Shown piece by piece: positions 44,664 to 53,554 of a DNA stretch of 64,000 nucleotides. This stretch comes from Lachnospiraceae bacterium. GTDB taxonomy: Bacteria > Bacillota > Clostridia > Lachnospirales > Bianqueaceae. Position numbers and translations under genes: made by a program. The DNA lies in assembly GCA_022794035.1 (NCBI GenBank), contig JAAWDX010000007.1:124001-188000 (forward strand), written 5' to 3'. The notes beneath the pieces were generated by a model, which ran no database searches, was not told where the DNA came from, and saw only the letters and a list, made by a program, of their open reading frames with translations. Within the stretch, counting starts at the first letter, position 1; every line of letters begins with the position of its first letter.

Positions 44664-46021
44664 CAGCTTTCTGTCTTCACACCGTGCCCGTGAATCCAAT
44701 CTCCTTTAAAGAAGTAGAATAAAAAGACAACGGAGCTTAAAAACCATGTAAGCGGATATGCCCAGTTAACTACATTGATCGAAGGGATAAAATGAATGGT
44801 AATGGTGATAAACGTAACGCGGATCAGACACCAGCAGACCATCATAATCATCATCGATACCATCGGACGCCCGGCACCGCGCATAATCCCGGCCATACAG
44901 TGCGTCAGCGCTAAGAAACAGAAAAACCATCCGCAGATCCGGGCGCGCCCGGCGCCAAAAGCGACCACCTCGGCTGTGCTGTCAAAGAGCGCCATCAGCT
45001 GCGGCGCCAGCAAGATGATGATCAGCCCGATGGATTCTGCCAGAATGATGGAGCAAAACGCACCGAATTTGGCGCCCTTTTTCGCTCTGTCATACTGCTT
45101 CGCTCCCAGATTTTGACTGATGAAGGTCGTGAGTGCCATTGCAAAGCAGGTGATGGGCAAAAAGGCAAAGCCTTCGATCTTGCTGTACGCTCCCTGCCCG
45201 GCCACGGCCATTTTTCCAAAGGAATTGATATTGGACTGCACCACTACATTGGCAAATGCGGTAATGGAATTTTGAAAGCCTGTCGGGAGGCCATTATACA
45301 CAATTTGCTTGAGCTGGAATCTGTGGAAGCGGATTTTTTTCAGGACGACCCGGTATTCTTCCGGCGCTCTCAGCAGCTTGCAGAAACACATAATCGCGCT
45401 GACAAAGTGCGAAATTACTGTTGCCGCCGCCGCAGAGCCGACGCCCATATGAAATACGCCGATAAATAAAAGATCCAAAACAATGTTTACAATGGATGAA
45501 AGAATCAAGTAATATAAGGGATGACGGCTGTCCCCCACCGACTGCAAAATGCCTACGCAGCAGTTATAGAGCACAAAGGGCAGCGAGCCCAGAAAATAGA
45601 TCCTAAAATATAAAGTGGATCCGGCCAGAATGTCCTCCGGCGTCCCCATCCAGATCAGCATATGAGGCGCAAGCCAGACGCCCAGCGCTGTCAGCGCTAG
45701 ACCGCCAACAATACCAAACGCAACGATTGTATGGATGGCCTTTTGCATGTTTTCACTGTCGCGTGCCCCAAAATAACGCGCAATCACCACGCCGGCCCCC
45801 ATGGCAATTCCATTAAAAAATCCAACCATCAAAAAAATCAAATTGCCAGAGGAGCTAACCGATGCCAAGGCCTCACTGCCCAAAAAATTTCCTACAATCA
45901 ATGAATCAGCTGTATTATAAAGCTGCTGAAATAAGTTTCCCAAAAACAACGGGATGGCAAAGGCAATCAATTTCTTTTGAATAGAGCCCTCTGTCATCAA
46001 TGTACTATGATTCGATGCCAT
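44663..46021 (-). CDS. MATE-family efflux transporter (second copy, MepA/DinF-like)
   Basis: The protein has 452 residues with twelve helices. MATE hallmarks include PLFLGNLFQQLYNTADSLIVG, GAGVVIARYFGARD and a late MRGAGRPMVS. It probably exports cationic drugs or toxins. AAGGAGG lies before the ATG. It heads an operon with the phosphoesterase and amidohydrolase genes. Its promoter has the 19-bp spacer and dyad typical of MerR-family activation, suggesting induction by a small-molecule or stress signal. Confidence 0.93.
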   Translation of the reverse strand: MASNHSTLMTEGSIQKKLIAFAIPLFLGNLFQQLYNTADSLIVGNFLGSEALASVSSSGNLIFLMVGFFNGIAMGAGVVIARYFGARDSENMQKAIHTIVAFGIVGGLALTALGVWLAPHMLIWMGTPEDILAGSTLYFRIYFLGSLPFVLYNCCVGILQSVGDSRHPLYYLILSSIVNIVLDLLFIGVFHMGVGSAAAATVISHFVSAIMCFCKLLRAPEEYRVVLKKIRFHRFQLKQIVYNGLPTGFQNSITAFANVVVQSNINSFGKMAVAGQGAYSKIEGFAFLPITCFAMALTTFISQNLGAKQYDRAKKGAKFGAFCSIILAESIGLIIILLAPQLMALFDSTAEVVAFGAGRARICGWFFCFLALTHCMAGIMRGAGRPMVSMMIMMVCWCLIRVTFITITIHFIPSINVVNWAYPLTWFLSSVVFLFYFFKGDWIHGHGVKTES

Positions 46022-46064
46022 GTTTTCCTCCTTATCATCAACTCAAATTTTTACACCGCTGACT

Positions 46065-46095
46065 AGTATAACACTTAGAGCAAGCTCTAAGTCAA
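46065..46095 (-). promoter_or_regulatory. MerR-type promoter of the MATE operon
   Basis: On the minus strand TTGACT (46095-46090) and TATACT (46070-46065) are 19 bp apart, longer than optimal. A perfect dyad, CTTAGAGC-TT-GCTCTAAG (46074-46091), fills the spacer. This is the layout of MerR-family activators, which untwist an over-long spacer; the CTTAGAG half-site recalls the NmlR/AdhR/BltR-type operators. No merR gene lies nearby in the window, so the regulator acts from elsewhere. Confidence 0.75.
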
Positions 46096-46221
46096 GAGGT
46101 TTTTAAAATATTTTTAAGAAACTCAGCTTGAAGCTTGATTTGCACCTTCTTTCTCTTCTTCTTCTCTTTTCAAGGCAACTAAAATATGCTATACTCGGAC
46201 ATAGCCTAGGAGGAATATAAA

Positions 46222-46923
46222 ATGAGCGACACCATTTTAATCGTAGATGATGAAAAAGAAATTACGGATCTGATCGCCGTATATTTAGAAAATGAAAATT
46301 TCACTGTCCTGCGCGCCTACACCGCTGCGCAGGCTCTGCAATATATACAGCAGCATACCCATTCGCTCGATCTGGCCATTTTAGACGTGATGCTGCCAGA
46401 TATGACCGGCTTTGATCTCTGTCAAAAAATCCGCCAGACCTATCAGTACCCCATTATTATGCTGACGGCCAAGGGAGAAGAAATTGACAAAATCACAGGC
46501 CTTACGCTTGGCGCTGATGATTATATGACCAAGCCCTTTCTCCCTCTGGAGCTGGTCGCCCGCGTAAAGGCTCAGCTTCGGCGCTACAAGCGCTATCAAT
46601 CCGGCATCCCTGCCGATACGGATGTGTTTACCTGCTCCGGTCTCGTACTGAACAGCCGCACGCATGAATGTACCTTAAATGAACGCCCCCTCTCCTTAAC
46701 GCCAACTGAATTTTCCATTTTAGAAATTCTTCTGCGCCAGCAGGGCAGCGTTGTCAGCGCCGAGGATCTATTCCATCAGATCTGGCAGGATGAGTATTAT
46801 ACTAAAAATAATAACACCATAACCGTTCATATCCGGCATTTACGAGAAAAAATGGGGGATTCCTTTGAAAATCCCAAGTACATCAAAACAGTCTGGGGGT
46901 GCGGATATAAAATTGAAAGCTAA
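46222..46923 (+). CDS. OmpR/PhoB-family response regulator, VanR-like
   Basis: The protein has 233 residues. The receiver domain has acidic pocket DDE near 9-11, phospho-acceptor D55 in LAILDVMLPD, and LTAKGEE and KPF near 105. The C-terminal winged helix has SLTPTEFSILEILL and TVHIRHLREKM. The overall pattern fits VanR-type regulators. A TATACT -10 box (46190-46195) with weak -35 precedes it, and AGGAGG is upstream. The kinase gene overlaps its end by 11 nt. Confidence 0.92.
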   Translation: MSDTILIVDDEKEITDLIAVYLENENFTVLRAYTAAQALQYIQQHTHSLDLAILDVMLPDMTGFDLCQKIRQTYQYPIIMLTAKGEEIDKITGLTLGADDYMTKPFLPLELVARVKAQLRRYKRYQSGIPADTDVFTCSGLVLNSRTHECTLNERPLSLTPTEFSILEILLRQQGSVVSAEDLFHQIWQDEYYTKNNNTITVHIRHLREKMGDSFENPKYIKTVWGCGYKIES

Positions 46924-48055
46924 AACATCCTCTTTTCGCCTGCTGCGCATTTTTCTGATCCTTTTGTTTGCCTTTTTATGCTGCATGGGCATCCTCTATC
47001 TCTTTGACAGCGTTTTAAACGGTACTGTTTTAGACTGGCTTTCTGAGCGTTATTTTCAGTCCTATAGCTATAACTATGAGCCCGGCAAGGAATATTATGT
47101 CACAGAGCCCAACTGGAGCGCCATTAAGTCTTTGCTGCTCCGGCTCTTTCCGCTGCTGGTCCTTTGCTGGCTCAGTACGCTGATGCTGACCTCCTATTGG
47201 CAGTCGCGGCGTTCTTTAAAAACACAGACCTTTAAAATCAGCCAGCTGATTGACCAGATCATGAACCAAGAAACAGAGCAGGTCCCCCTGCCAGAGGAAT
47301 ATGCTCAGATCTGTGCCCAGATGATGCAGATCAAGGCCTCCTCGCAGCGGCATGAGCAGCTCCTCAAGGAAGAAGCTGCACGTAAAAACGATCTGATTAC
47401 TTATCTGGCGCATGATCTAAAAACGCCTCTTACCTCCGTCGTTGGCTATCTGAGCCTGCTGGACGAGGCTGGTGACATGCCCGCTGAGCAAAAAGCCAAA
47501 TACGTCCATATTGCGCTCACCAAAGCTTATCGGCTGGAAGCCCTTATCAATGAATTCTTTGATATTACGCGGTATAATCTGCAGCAGATCACATTAGAAA
47601 AAGAGACCATTAATCTCGATTATATGCTGATTCAGATGGCTGATGAATTTTATCCGCTCCTGAGCGCCCACGGCAATACGATTCAGTTAAATGTTTCCGA
47701 AAACTTAACTCTGTATGGCGATTCCATAAAGCTAGCGCGCGTATTCAACAATATTTTGAAAAACGCCATCAGCTACAGCTATCCCAACACGCCCATTCGG
47801 CTTTCCGCATACGCCGAAGGACAAACGGTCCGTATTGACTTTCAAAATCAGGGCAGCACCATTCCGCCGCACAAGCTGACAGCCATTTTTGAAAAATTCT
47901 TCCGTTTAGACGAAGCCCGCTCCACCAATACGGGCGGCAGCGGATTAGGCCTTGCCATCGCCAAAGAGATCATTACCCTGCACGGCGGCACCATTTCCGC
48001 CTCCAGCGAAAATGAAATCACTACCTTCCATATCCTCCTCCCGGCTCAGCCTTAA
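46913..48055 (+). CDS. Sensor histidine kinase, VanS-like
   Basis: The protein has 380 residues from a TTG start at 46913. Two membrane helices (about 12-33 and 75-95) bracket a 45-residue extracytoplasmic loop. The dimerisation domain carries H167 in YLAHDLKTPLTSV; the ATPase domain has N, G1 (FEKFFRLDEARS) and G2 (GGSGLGLAIAKE) boxes. It partners with the upstream regulator. The TTG overlaps the regulator stop, so it is translationally coupled. The first codon is inferred from the overlap and the start of the hydrophobic helix. Confidence 0.9.
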   Translation: MKAKTSSFRLLRIFLILLFAFLCCMGILYLFDSVLNGTVLDWLSERYFQSYSYNYEPGKEYYVTEPNWSAIKSLLLRLFPLLVLCWLSTLMLTSYWQSRRSLKTQTFKISQLIDQIMNQETEQVPLPEEYAQICAQMMQIKASSQRHEQLLKEEAARKNDLITYLAHDLKTPLTSVVGYLSLLDEAGDMPAEQKAKYVHIALTKAYRLEALINEFFDITRYNLQQITLEKETINLDYMLIQMADEFYPLLSAHGNTIQLNVSENLTLYGDSIKLARVFNNILKNAISYSYPNTPIRLSAYAEGQTVRIDFQNQGSTIPPHKLTAIFEKFFRLDEARSTNTGGSGLGLAIAKEIITLHGGTISASSENEITTFHILLPAQP

Positions 48056-48091
48056 CAATATCTTAATGATTTCACAAGGTCCCATTAAAGT

Positions 48092-48139
48092 AAAAAATCC
48101 GTATGATTGCTATACTCAAAACAGTCATACGGATTTTTT
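48092..48139 (+). terminator. Strong intrinsic terminator between the VanS-like gene and the carboxypeptidase gene
   Basis: AAAAAATCCGTATGA (48092-48106) pairs perfectly with TCATACGGATTTTTT (48125-48139); three more pairs extend the stem to about 18 bp. The T6 run ends 4 bp before the next gene's ribosome binding site and 23 bp before its start codon. It should stop the two-component transcript and, because no promoter fits behind it, may act as an attenuator for the carboxypeptidase. Confidence 0.8.
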
Positions 48140-48162
48140 ATGAAAGGAACCTTGATCAATAC

Positions 48163-49143
48163 ATGGCACACAAGCGTAAAAAACGACGTTTTTTCCTTCG
48201 TCGTCTCTTCTTTTTCGGTTTTCCCCTGATCACCCTAGCAGCGCTTTTCTATTATCTCATGCCGCTTTTTATGCCGCATTCCCCCGCTGCCGATACTCCT
48301 CCGGCCACAGGCCAAAGCCATCTTTCGCTTTCCGCCCTTCCGGAGCCAGCAGCAAGTCCCTTGGACTTATCGCAGCTTTACAGCCCCCATTCCATTCTTC
48401 TGAATGCTGAAAATGGTGAAATCCTCGCTGCCTATCAGGATGACAGCCGCATCTATCCTGCCTCGCTGACTAAGCTGATGACCGCCCTGCTCCTCGTAGA
48501 ATCCGGTGAAGACCTGGATCAGAGCGTCGTCATTCCAGATTGGATTTTTGACGATCTATATGCACAGGATGCTTCCTTAGCTGGTTTTGATCCTGGAGAG
48601 GAAGTCTGCCTGCGTGACCTCCTTTATGGCATCCTGCTCCCTTCCGGTGCTGAATGCTGTTTGACCGCTGCCCAAGCTGTTGCCGGTACAGAAGAAGCCT
48701 TCATCGAGCTTATGAATTCACGCGCTCAGGAGCTTTCGATGAACGATACCCATTTTTCCAACACAACCGGCCTTCATGCCGCAGACCACTACACCACCGT
48801 GCAGGACCTAGCCCTACTTTTGCGCTATGCGCTGCAAAATAATACTTTTCGCGAGGCGCTGCTCAGCCAGTATTATTCCGTAGCTCCTACGGAGATGCAC
48901 CCAGATGGCTTTACTTTTTACAGCACGCTTTCTGAAAGCATGCAAAATGCAGAGCTTTCTGCCCCGGAAATCCTTGGCGGAAAAACCGGCTATACTGACG
49001 AGGCAGGTCTTTGTCTGGCAAGTTTGGCTAAAATCAGCGATCAGGAATACCTCCTTGTTACCGCAGGGGCTGCCGGCTCTCATGAGACGCCGCCATATCA
49101 CATTCTGGACGCAATTTCGGTATATCGGCAGCTGGCATCCTGA
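48163..49143 (+). CDS. D-alanyl-D-alanine carboxypeptidase (PBP5/DacA family) with an altered SxN motif
   Basis: The protein has 326 residues. An uncleaved N-terminal membrane helix (about 18-36) anchors a serine-type DD-peptidase domain: S101-xx-K104 (PASLTK), then SGAEC at 161-165 in place of the usual SGN, and GGKTG (272-276). The family trims D-Ala from peptidoglycan stem pentapeptides. The C-terminal anchor of DacA is absent. It is preceded by a VanRS-like pair, which suggests control of cell-wall precursors, perhaps in glycopeptide response. AAAGGA lies 14 nt before the ATG, a rather long spacing. Confidence 0.88.
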   Translation: MAHKRKKRRFFLRRLFFFGFPLITLAALFYYLMPLFMPHSPAADTPPATGQSHLSLSALPEPAASPLDLSQLYSPHSILLNAENGEILAAYQDDSRIYPASLTKLMTALLLVESGEDLDQSVVIPDWIFDDLYAQDASLAGFDPGEEVCLRDLLYGILLPSGAECCLTAAQAVAGTEEAFIELMNSRAQELSMNDTHFSNTTGLHAADHYTTVQDLALLLRYALQNNTFREALLSQYYSVAPTEMHPDGFTFYSTLSESMQNAELSAPEILGGKTGYTDEAGLCLASLAKISDQEYLLVTAGAAGSHETPPYHILDAISVYRQLAS

Positions 49144-49154
49144 TATATTAAAAA

Positions 49155-49187
49155 AGAGTCTCGGGGACATATCATTCCCGAGACTCT
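49155..49187. terminator. Bidirectional terminator between the carboxypeptidase and aldo/keto reductase genes
   Basis: AGAGTCTCGGG (49155-49165) pairs with CCCGAGACTCT (49177-49187). An A-run precedes and a T-rich run follows, so it can stop both convergent transcripts. Confidence 0.85.
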
Positions 49188-49200
49188 CTCTTTTTCATCC

Positions 49201-50319
49201 TTAATTTTCAAAGGTTTCTGCAATTTTTTCCAGCTCTTTGATGATCTCAATATGCTGCGGACAATGACTCTCGCAGCTTCCGCAGTGCAGGCACTGCGAT
49301 GCAAGGCCGCCGTCCTTTGTGATGTTTGCATAGCTCTTCTTATCCGCTTCTTTATTGCCGAATGTCATATAATGATTCATGGTGCTGAACATTCTGGGAA
49401 TATTGATCTTCATAGGACAGTCATCGACACAATATTTACATGCTGTGCAGGGGATTTTGGGTGCTTTATTAAAGATTTCCACTACCTCAGCAATGACTTT
49501 TGCTTCTGCCTCATTGATCGGCTCAAAATCCTTCATAAATGAAGTATTATCCTCTAACTGCTCCATATTGCTCATACCGGACAGTACCGTAACCAGTCCC
49601 TCTAAAGACGCAGCATACCGAAGCGCCCAAGAGGCAACCGAAGCCTGCGGATTAAAGCTCTTGAATTTTGCTTCCAATTCATCTGACATCACTGCTAGCG
49701 AACCGCCCTTTACAGGCTCCATAATAATGACCGGCTTGCCATGCTTTCTGGCAACCTCATAGCATTTGCGGGACTGTACATTTTCACTTTCCCAATCGGC
49801 ATAGTTGATCTGCAGCTGTACAAATTCTGCTTCCGGATGCTTGGTCAAAATTTCATCCAGTACCTCAGCACTGTCATGGAAAGAGAAGCCGGCATGCTTA
49901 ATCAATCCTTTTTCCTTCATTTCCTGTACAAACTTCCAGCCGCCTGTCTCCTCTGATTTTTGGAAGGATTCCTTGCCAAGCGCATGCAATAAGTAAAAAT
50001 CGAAATAACCAGCCTCTGTTCTGGCTAAAGATTCATCAAAAATCGGCTGATAATCAGCGTATTCCTTGATCGGCCAGATCGGCATTTTGGTTGCCAGCTG
50101 AAATGCCTCTCGCGGATACCGCTTCACAACCGCATCTCGAATTGCCCGCTCTGATTTACCATCCATATACACATAAGCTGTATCGAAATATGTAAATCCA
50201 AGATCCATGTAATGATCTACCATTTTTTTAGTCTGCTCCAAATCAACCTCTTCTCCGTTCATTGGCAGACGCATAAAACCAAAGCCTAGTTTTTTAATCT
50301 CTTCCCCTAAGTAACCCAT
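49201..50319 (-). CDS. Aldo/keto reductase with a C-terminal iron-sulfur domain
   Basis: The protein has 372 residues. The catalytic set is D46, Y51, K78 and H112 (FDTAYVY, ATKMP, LLHAL). From about 290 two ferredoxin-like 4Fe-4S motifs appear: CTACKYCVDDCP and CLHCGSCESHCP. The fusion is common in anaerobic Firmicutes, where it may couple a carbonyl reduction to ferredoxin or use NAD(P)H; the substrate is unknown. AGGAGG precedes the ATG. The upstream genes run in the same direction. Confidence 0.93.
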   Translation of the reverse strand: MGYLGEEIKKLGFGFMRLPMNGEEVDLEQTKKMVDHYMDLGFTYFDTAYVYMDGKSERAIRDAVVKRYPREAFQLATKMPIWPIKEYADYQPIFDESLARTEAGYFDFYLLHALGKESFQKSEETGGWKFVQEMKEKGLIKHAGFSFHDSAEVLDEILTKHPEAEFVQLQINYADWESENVQSRKCYEVARKHGKPVIIMEPVKGGSLAVMSDELEAKFKSFNPQASVASWALRYAASLEGLVTVLSGMSNMEQLEDNTSFMKDFEPINEAEAKVIAEVVEIFNKAPKIPCTACKYCVDDCPMKINIPRMFSTMNHYMTFGNKEADKKSYANITKDGGLASQCLHCGSCESHCPQHIEIIKELEKIAETFEN

Positions 50320-50345
50320 GGTAATACCTCCTAAATAATGTTTAA

Positions 50346-50813
50346 TTATATCATGCGGCTGTACACATTAGGCTCATCATTTTGAATCACCTGTGCACCG
50401 CAGCATTTCTCATAAAAATGTACCGGGCCGGCGGATCCGATAATCGCATATCCATATCCCGCCTCCCGCAGCCCTTCCATACTTTGCAGAAGAAGGGCCA
50501 GGCCAATCCCCTGCCCTCTTTCTGCTTCTAAAACACCCGTAGGGCCAAAGTAGTCTTTTGCCGTTGCCTCATAGCACGCAAATCCGACTACCTTTTTTTC
50601 TTTGATGGCAATATAGCAGCTAACCGGCTGATTGCTGAATGCAGCCGATACCTCGCTGGCCCATCCTTCTCCAAAGTTTTCTCTTGCAAACTGCATCACT
50701 TTATGCCGATCAGGCGCAAGCGCCCGTTCAATCCGAATTCCCTTCTGTTTCAGCCTGTCTTTATTCTCTTGATTAGAGGGCAGCTGATATAAATTGACTA
50801 GCATATCCGGCAT
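50346..50813 (-). CDS. GNAT-family N-acetyltransferase
   Basis: The protein has 155 residues with the acetyl-CoA-binding segment EAERGQGIGLALLLQSM (motif A, near 98-114) and a IIGSAGPVHFYEKC end. The acetyl acceptor is unknown. Both flanks run in the same direction: glyA ends 12 bp upstream and the reductase starts 26 bp downstream. AAGGAGG precedes the ATG. Confidence 0.88.
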   Translation of the reverse strand: MPDMLVNLYQLPSNQENKDRLKQKGIRIERALAPDRHKVMQFARENFGEGWASEVSAAFSNQPVSCYIAIKEKKVVGFACYEATAKDYFGPTGVLEAERGQGIGLALLLQSMEGLREAGYGYAIIGSAGPVHFYEKCCGAQVIQNDEPNVYSRMI

Positions 50814-50825
50814 GGTTTTTCCTCC

Positions 50826-52073
50826 TTATGCTTGATATAAGGGATATTTTTCAGAGAGCAGCTGTACCGCTCGACGGGCCTCTTCCTTTCTGCCCTCAAA
50901 ATCTGATACGGTCCAATCAATGATCTGTGCAATCCTATCCATATCCTCTTCTTTCATGCCGCGCGTTGTCACCGCCGGTGTTCCCAAACGAATACCGCTC
51001 GTCACAAATGGTTTTTCAGGGTCAAATGGAATAGCATTTTTGTTACAGGTGATTCCAACCTGATCGAGGCGGTTTTCCGCTCTTTTACCAGTAATGCCCT
51101 TGCTACGCAGATCCACAAGCATAAGATGATTATCCGTACCGCCTGAAACGATCGTAAAACCGCGTTTTTGCAGGCCTTCTGCAAGCGCCTTTGCATTCTG
51201 TACAACCTGTTCTTGGTAATGAATAAACGCAGGCTGCAGCGCCTCAAAAAAGCTGACTGCCTTAGCCGCAACTACATGGCAAAGCGGCCCTCCCTGAATC
51301 CCTGGGAAAATAGCTTTGTCAATTTTTTTAGCAATTTCCTCATCATTACAGAGGATCATGCCTCCTCTTGGCCCCCGAAGCGTTTTATGCGTTGTTGTTG
51401 TCACCACATGCGCATGGGGTACTGGATTCGGATGCAGCCCTGCTGCTACCAAACCTGCAATATGTGCCATATCTACCATGAGCATTGCATTTACTTCATC
51501 GGCAATCTCACGGAACCGTTTAAAATCAATCACCCTAGAATAAGCTGAGGCTCCTGCAATGATCAGCTTGGGCTTTTCTTTTAATGCCAGTTCTCTTACA
51601 GCATCATAGTCAATACAGCCCGTTTCTTCCTTTACTCCATAGCTGACAATCCTATATTGCGCTCCTGATACATTGACCGGACTGCCGTGTGTCAAATGAC
51701 CACCGCAGGCTAAGCTCATTCCCAAAACCGTATCTCCCGGTTTTAAAAATGCATGATATACGGCAAAATTCGCCTGTGAACCCGAATGTGGCTGCACATT
51801 TGCATATCCTGCCTGAAAGAGCGCTTTTGCCCTTTCAATCGCCAATTGCTCGACTTCATCTACAAACTCACAGCCTCCATAATAGCGTTTTCCCGGATAT
51901 CCTTCAGCATATTTATTGGTCAGCGGTGATCCCATCGCTGCCATAACAGCTTTTGATACAAAATTCTCTGAAGCAATCAGCTCTATCTTCTCATGCTGTC
52001 TTCTTGTTTCTGCCTGAATCAGCTCGGCAATCTGGGAATCCACTATACGTACATCTTCTAATAAGCTCATCAT
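50826..52073 (-). CDS. glyA: Serine hydroxymethyltransferase
   Basis: The protein has 415 residues. The PLP-binding lysine lies in [16 protein letters not shown] (near 229). It interconverts serine and glycine, passing a one-carbon unit to tetrahydrofolate in the cytosol, and so feeds MetF/MetH located in this window. It starts at the ATG at 52073 with AAAGGATG upstream; the second ATG is next to it. It is divergent from a Thr/Ser exporter. Confidence 0.97.
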   Translation of the reverse strand: MMSLLEDVRIVDSQIAELIQAETRRQHEKIELIASENFVSKAVMAAMGSPLTNKYAEGYPGKRYYGGCEFVDEVEQLAIERAKALFQAGYANVQPHSGSQANFAVYHAFLKPGDTVLGMSLACGGHLTHGSPVNVSGAQYRIVSYGVKEETGCIDYDAVRELALKEKPKLIIAGASAYSRVIDFKRFREIADEVNAMLMVDMAHIAGLVAAGLHPNPVPHAHVVTTTTHKTLRGPRGGMILCNDEEIAKKIDKAIFPGIQGGPLCHVVAAKAVSFFEALQPAFIHYQEQVVQNAKALAEGLQKRGFTIVSGGTDNHLMLVDLRSKGITGKRAENRLDQVGITCNKNAIPFDPEKPFVTSGIRLGTPAVTTRGMKEEDMDRIAQIIDWTVSDFEGRKEEARRAVQLLSEKYPLYQA

Positions 52074-52103
52074 ACCCTCATCCTTTTTCAGTCTTCTTTA
52101 ATA

Positions 52104-52202
52104 ATTATAACAAATTTTTCATAAATAGCAAATGGCAAATCTTATGCAATAGCTGGAAAATTAAAAACCAGCATTGAAAAGCCTTTCTAACTATAGTATA
52201 AT
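52104..52202. promoter_or_regulatory. Divergent promoters of glyA and the ThrE-like exporter
   Basis: Plus strand: TTGAAA (52174-52179), 17-bp spacer, TATAAT (52197-52202), for the exporter. Minus strand: TTGCTA (52131-52126), 16-bp spacer, TATAAT (52109-52104), for glyA. No glycine riboswitch pattern is seen in the short glyA leader. Confidence 0.7.
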
Positions 52203-52240
52203 CAGCTTCGTTAAATCAGATGCACGAAATGGAGATTATA

Positions 52241-53554
52241 ATGGAACAACAGGAATTTCAAGCCTATTGTGCTGCTCACTATAAAAAAGTTTGTAAAATT
52301 GCACTGCGTGCCGGGGAAATTATGGCCTCTCACGGAGCCGAGGCTTACCGAATTGAGGACACCGTTTGCCGGCTTTTAAAAACCACTGGTTTCTCTTATG
52401 CAGAGGCTCATGTTTCCGTGACCGGTTTATTTATCACCCTATCTGATCCTTCTTTAGACCGCGAAGTTACGCTTGTAAAACGCATCAGCAATCGGGTGAG
52501 TGATCTCAGCCAGATCTCGCATGCCAATGAAATTTCACGCCGCTTCGTTTCCGGAGAGCTGACTATTGAACAGGCATTTCAAGAATTTGATGCTTTAGAA
52601 AATAAACAGTATTATTCACCGTTTATTATTCTTCTCAGCTTTGTTGTCATTTCCTCTTTATTTACCTTTATGTTCGGCGGCTATCCTCTGGATGCTTTAG
52701 CTTCTGCTTTTGTTGGTTTTTTTGTCGGCATAGCCTATCTGCTTTTTGGTAAACTAAAGTCCCTTGGCTTTGTCAGGGATTTTCTAGCTTCTGTTGTCTT
52801 GGGCATCTTCTGTATTCTTTTCGTATATTTTATCCCCATTGGTTCCCATCTGCAGCCTATCATTTCTGGATCTATCATGCCTTTAGTCCCTGGTATGCTT
52901 CTCACAGTTGCCATTCGGGATTTGCTGCATGGCGACTATATGTCAGGCGTTTCTCGTGCAATTGAAGCTTCTATTTGCGCCGTTTCCATTGCTGCCGGCG
53001 TCTCCATCGTTGCCCATCTGTTTGAACGAAGTCACGGTGCTCTGCTCCTTGATACGCCCCCTACTTGGTTCACCTGGGGGAAAAACTGGTTGATTACCCC
53101 GGAAATGATATTTCAGGCCGGCTGCTCATTCTTTTCAACCATTACCTTTGTAATTCTATTTAATATTGAACCCAAGCATCTCGTTCCCTGTGGTATTGTG
53201 GGCGCAGCCACCTGGTTTGTATATTATTTTGTAATCAAATACGTACCTGGCATTGCTCTTTCTAATTTTTTTGCTGCTGTAACCGCCAGCGCCATTTCAT
53301 TTTATATGGCTCGCCGGCTTCGTGCACCTGTCACCATTTTCTTTACAGGCGGTATTTTCTGTATGGTTCCGGGGGCGGGAATTTATCAGACCATGTATTA
53401 TCTGATCGGCCGCGATCTTGTTACGGGAGCTAACCGTTTTTTAAACACTTTAGAAATCGCTGCACTCATCGCCATTGCAATTGCCGTTCACACTTCTTTA
53501 GATAGCCTGCTGCGCAAGCACCACTTAAAAAAGCAGTCTCAGATTAAACGGTAA
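52241..53554 (+). CDS. Threonine/serine exporter family protein (ThrE, fused form)
   Basis: The protein has 437 residues. The N-terminal domain (about 1-135; ALRAGEIMASHGAEAYRIED) is the cytosolic DUF1212 part, followed by about ten membrane helices including the ThrE_2 domain near the C-terminus. ThrE-type proteins export Thr and Ser using the proton gradient. The start at 52241 has GGAGA 6 nt upstream. It is divergent from glyA, which makes or uses serine, so serine balance is a plausible link. Confidence 0.88.
   Translation: MEQQEFQAYCAAHYKKVCKIALRAGEIMASHGAEAYRIEDTVCRLLKTTGFSYAEAHVSVTGLFITLSDPSLDREVTLVKRISNRVSDLSQISHANEISRRFVSGELTIEQAFQEFDALENKQYYSPFIILLSFVVISSLFTFMFGGYPLDALASAFVGFFVGIAYLLFGKLKSLGFVRDFLASVVLGIFCILFVYFIPIGSHLQPIISGSIMPLVPGMLLTVAIRDLLHGDYMSGVSRAIEASICAVSIAAGVSIVAHLFERSHGALLLDTPPTWFTWGKNWLITPEMIFQAGCSFFSTITFVILFNIEPKHLVPCGIVGAATWFVYYFVIKYVPGIALSNFFAAVTASAISFYMARRLRAPVTIFFTGGIFCMVPGAGIYQTMYYLIGRDLVTGANRFLNTLEIAALIAIAIAVHTSLDSLLRKHHLKKQSQIKR

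Noticed and set aside
52074-52240. Glycine riboswitch before glyA
   Set aside because: The glyA leader is only about 25 nt from the predicted start of transcription, and no paired aptamer motif is present.
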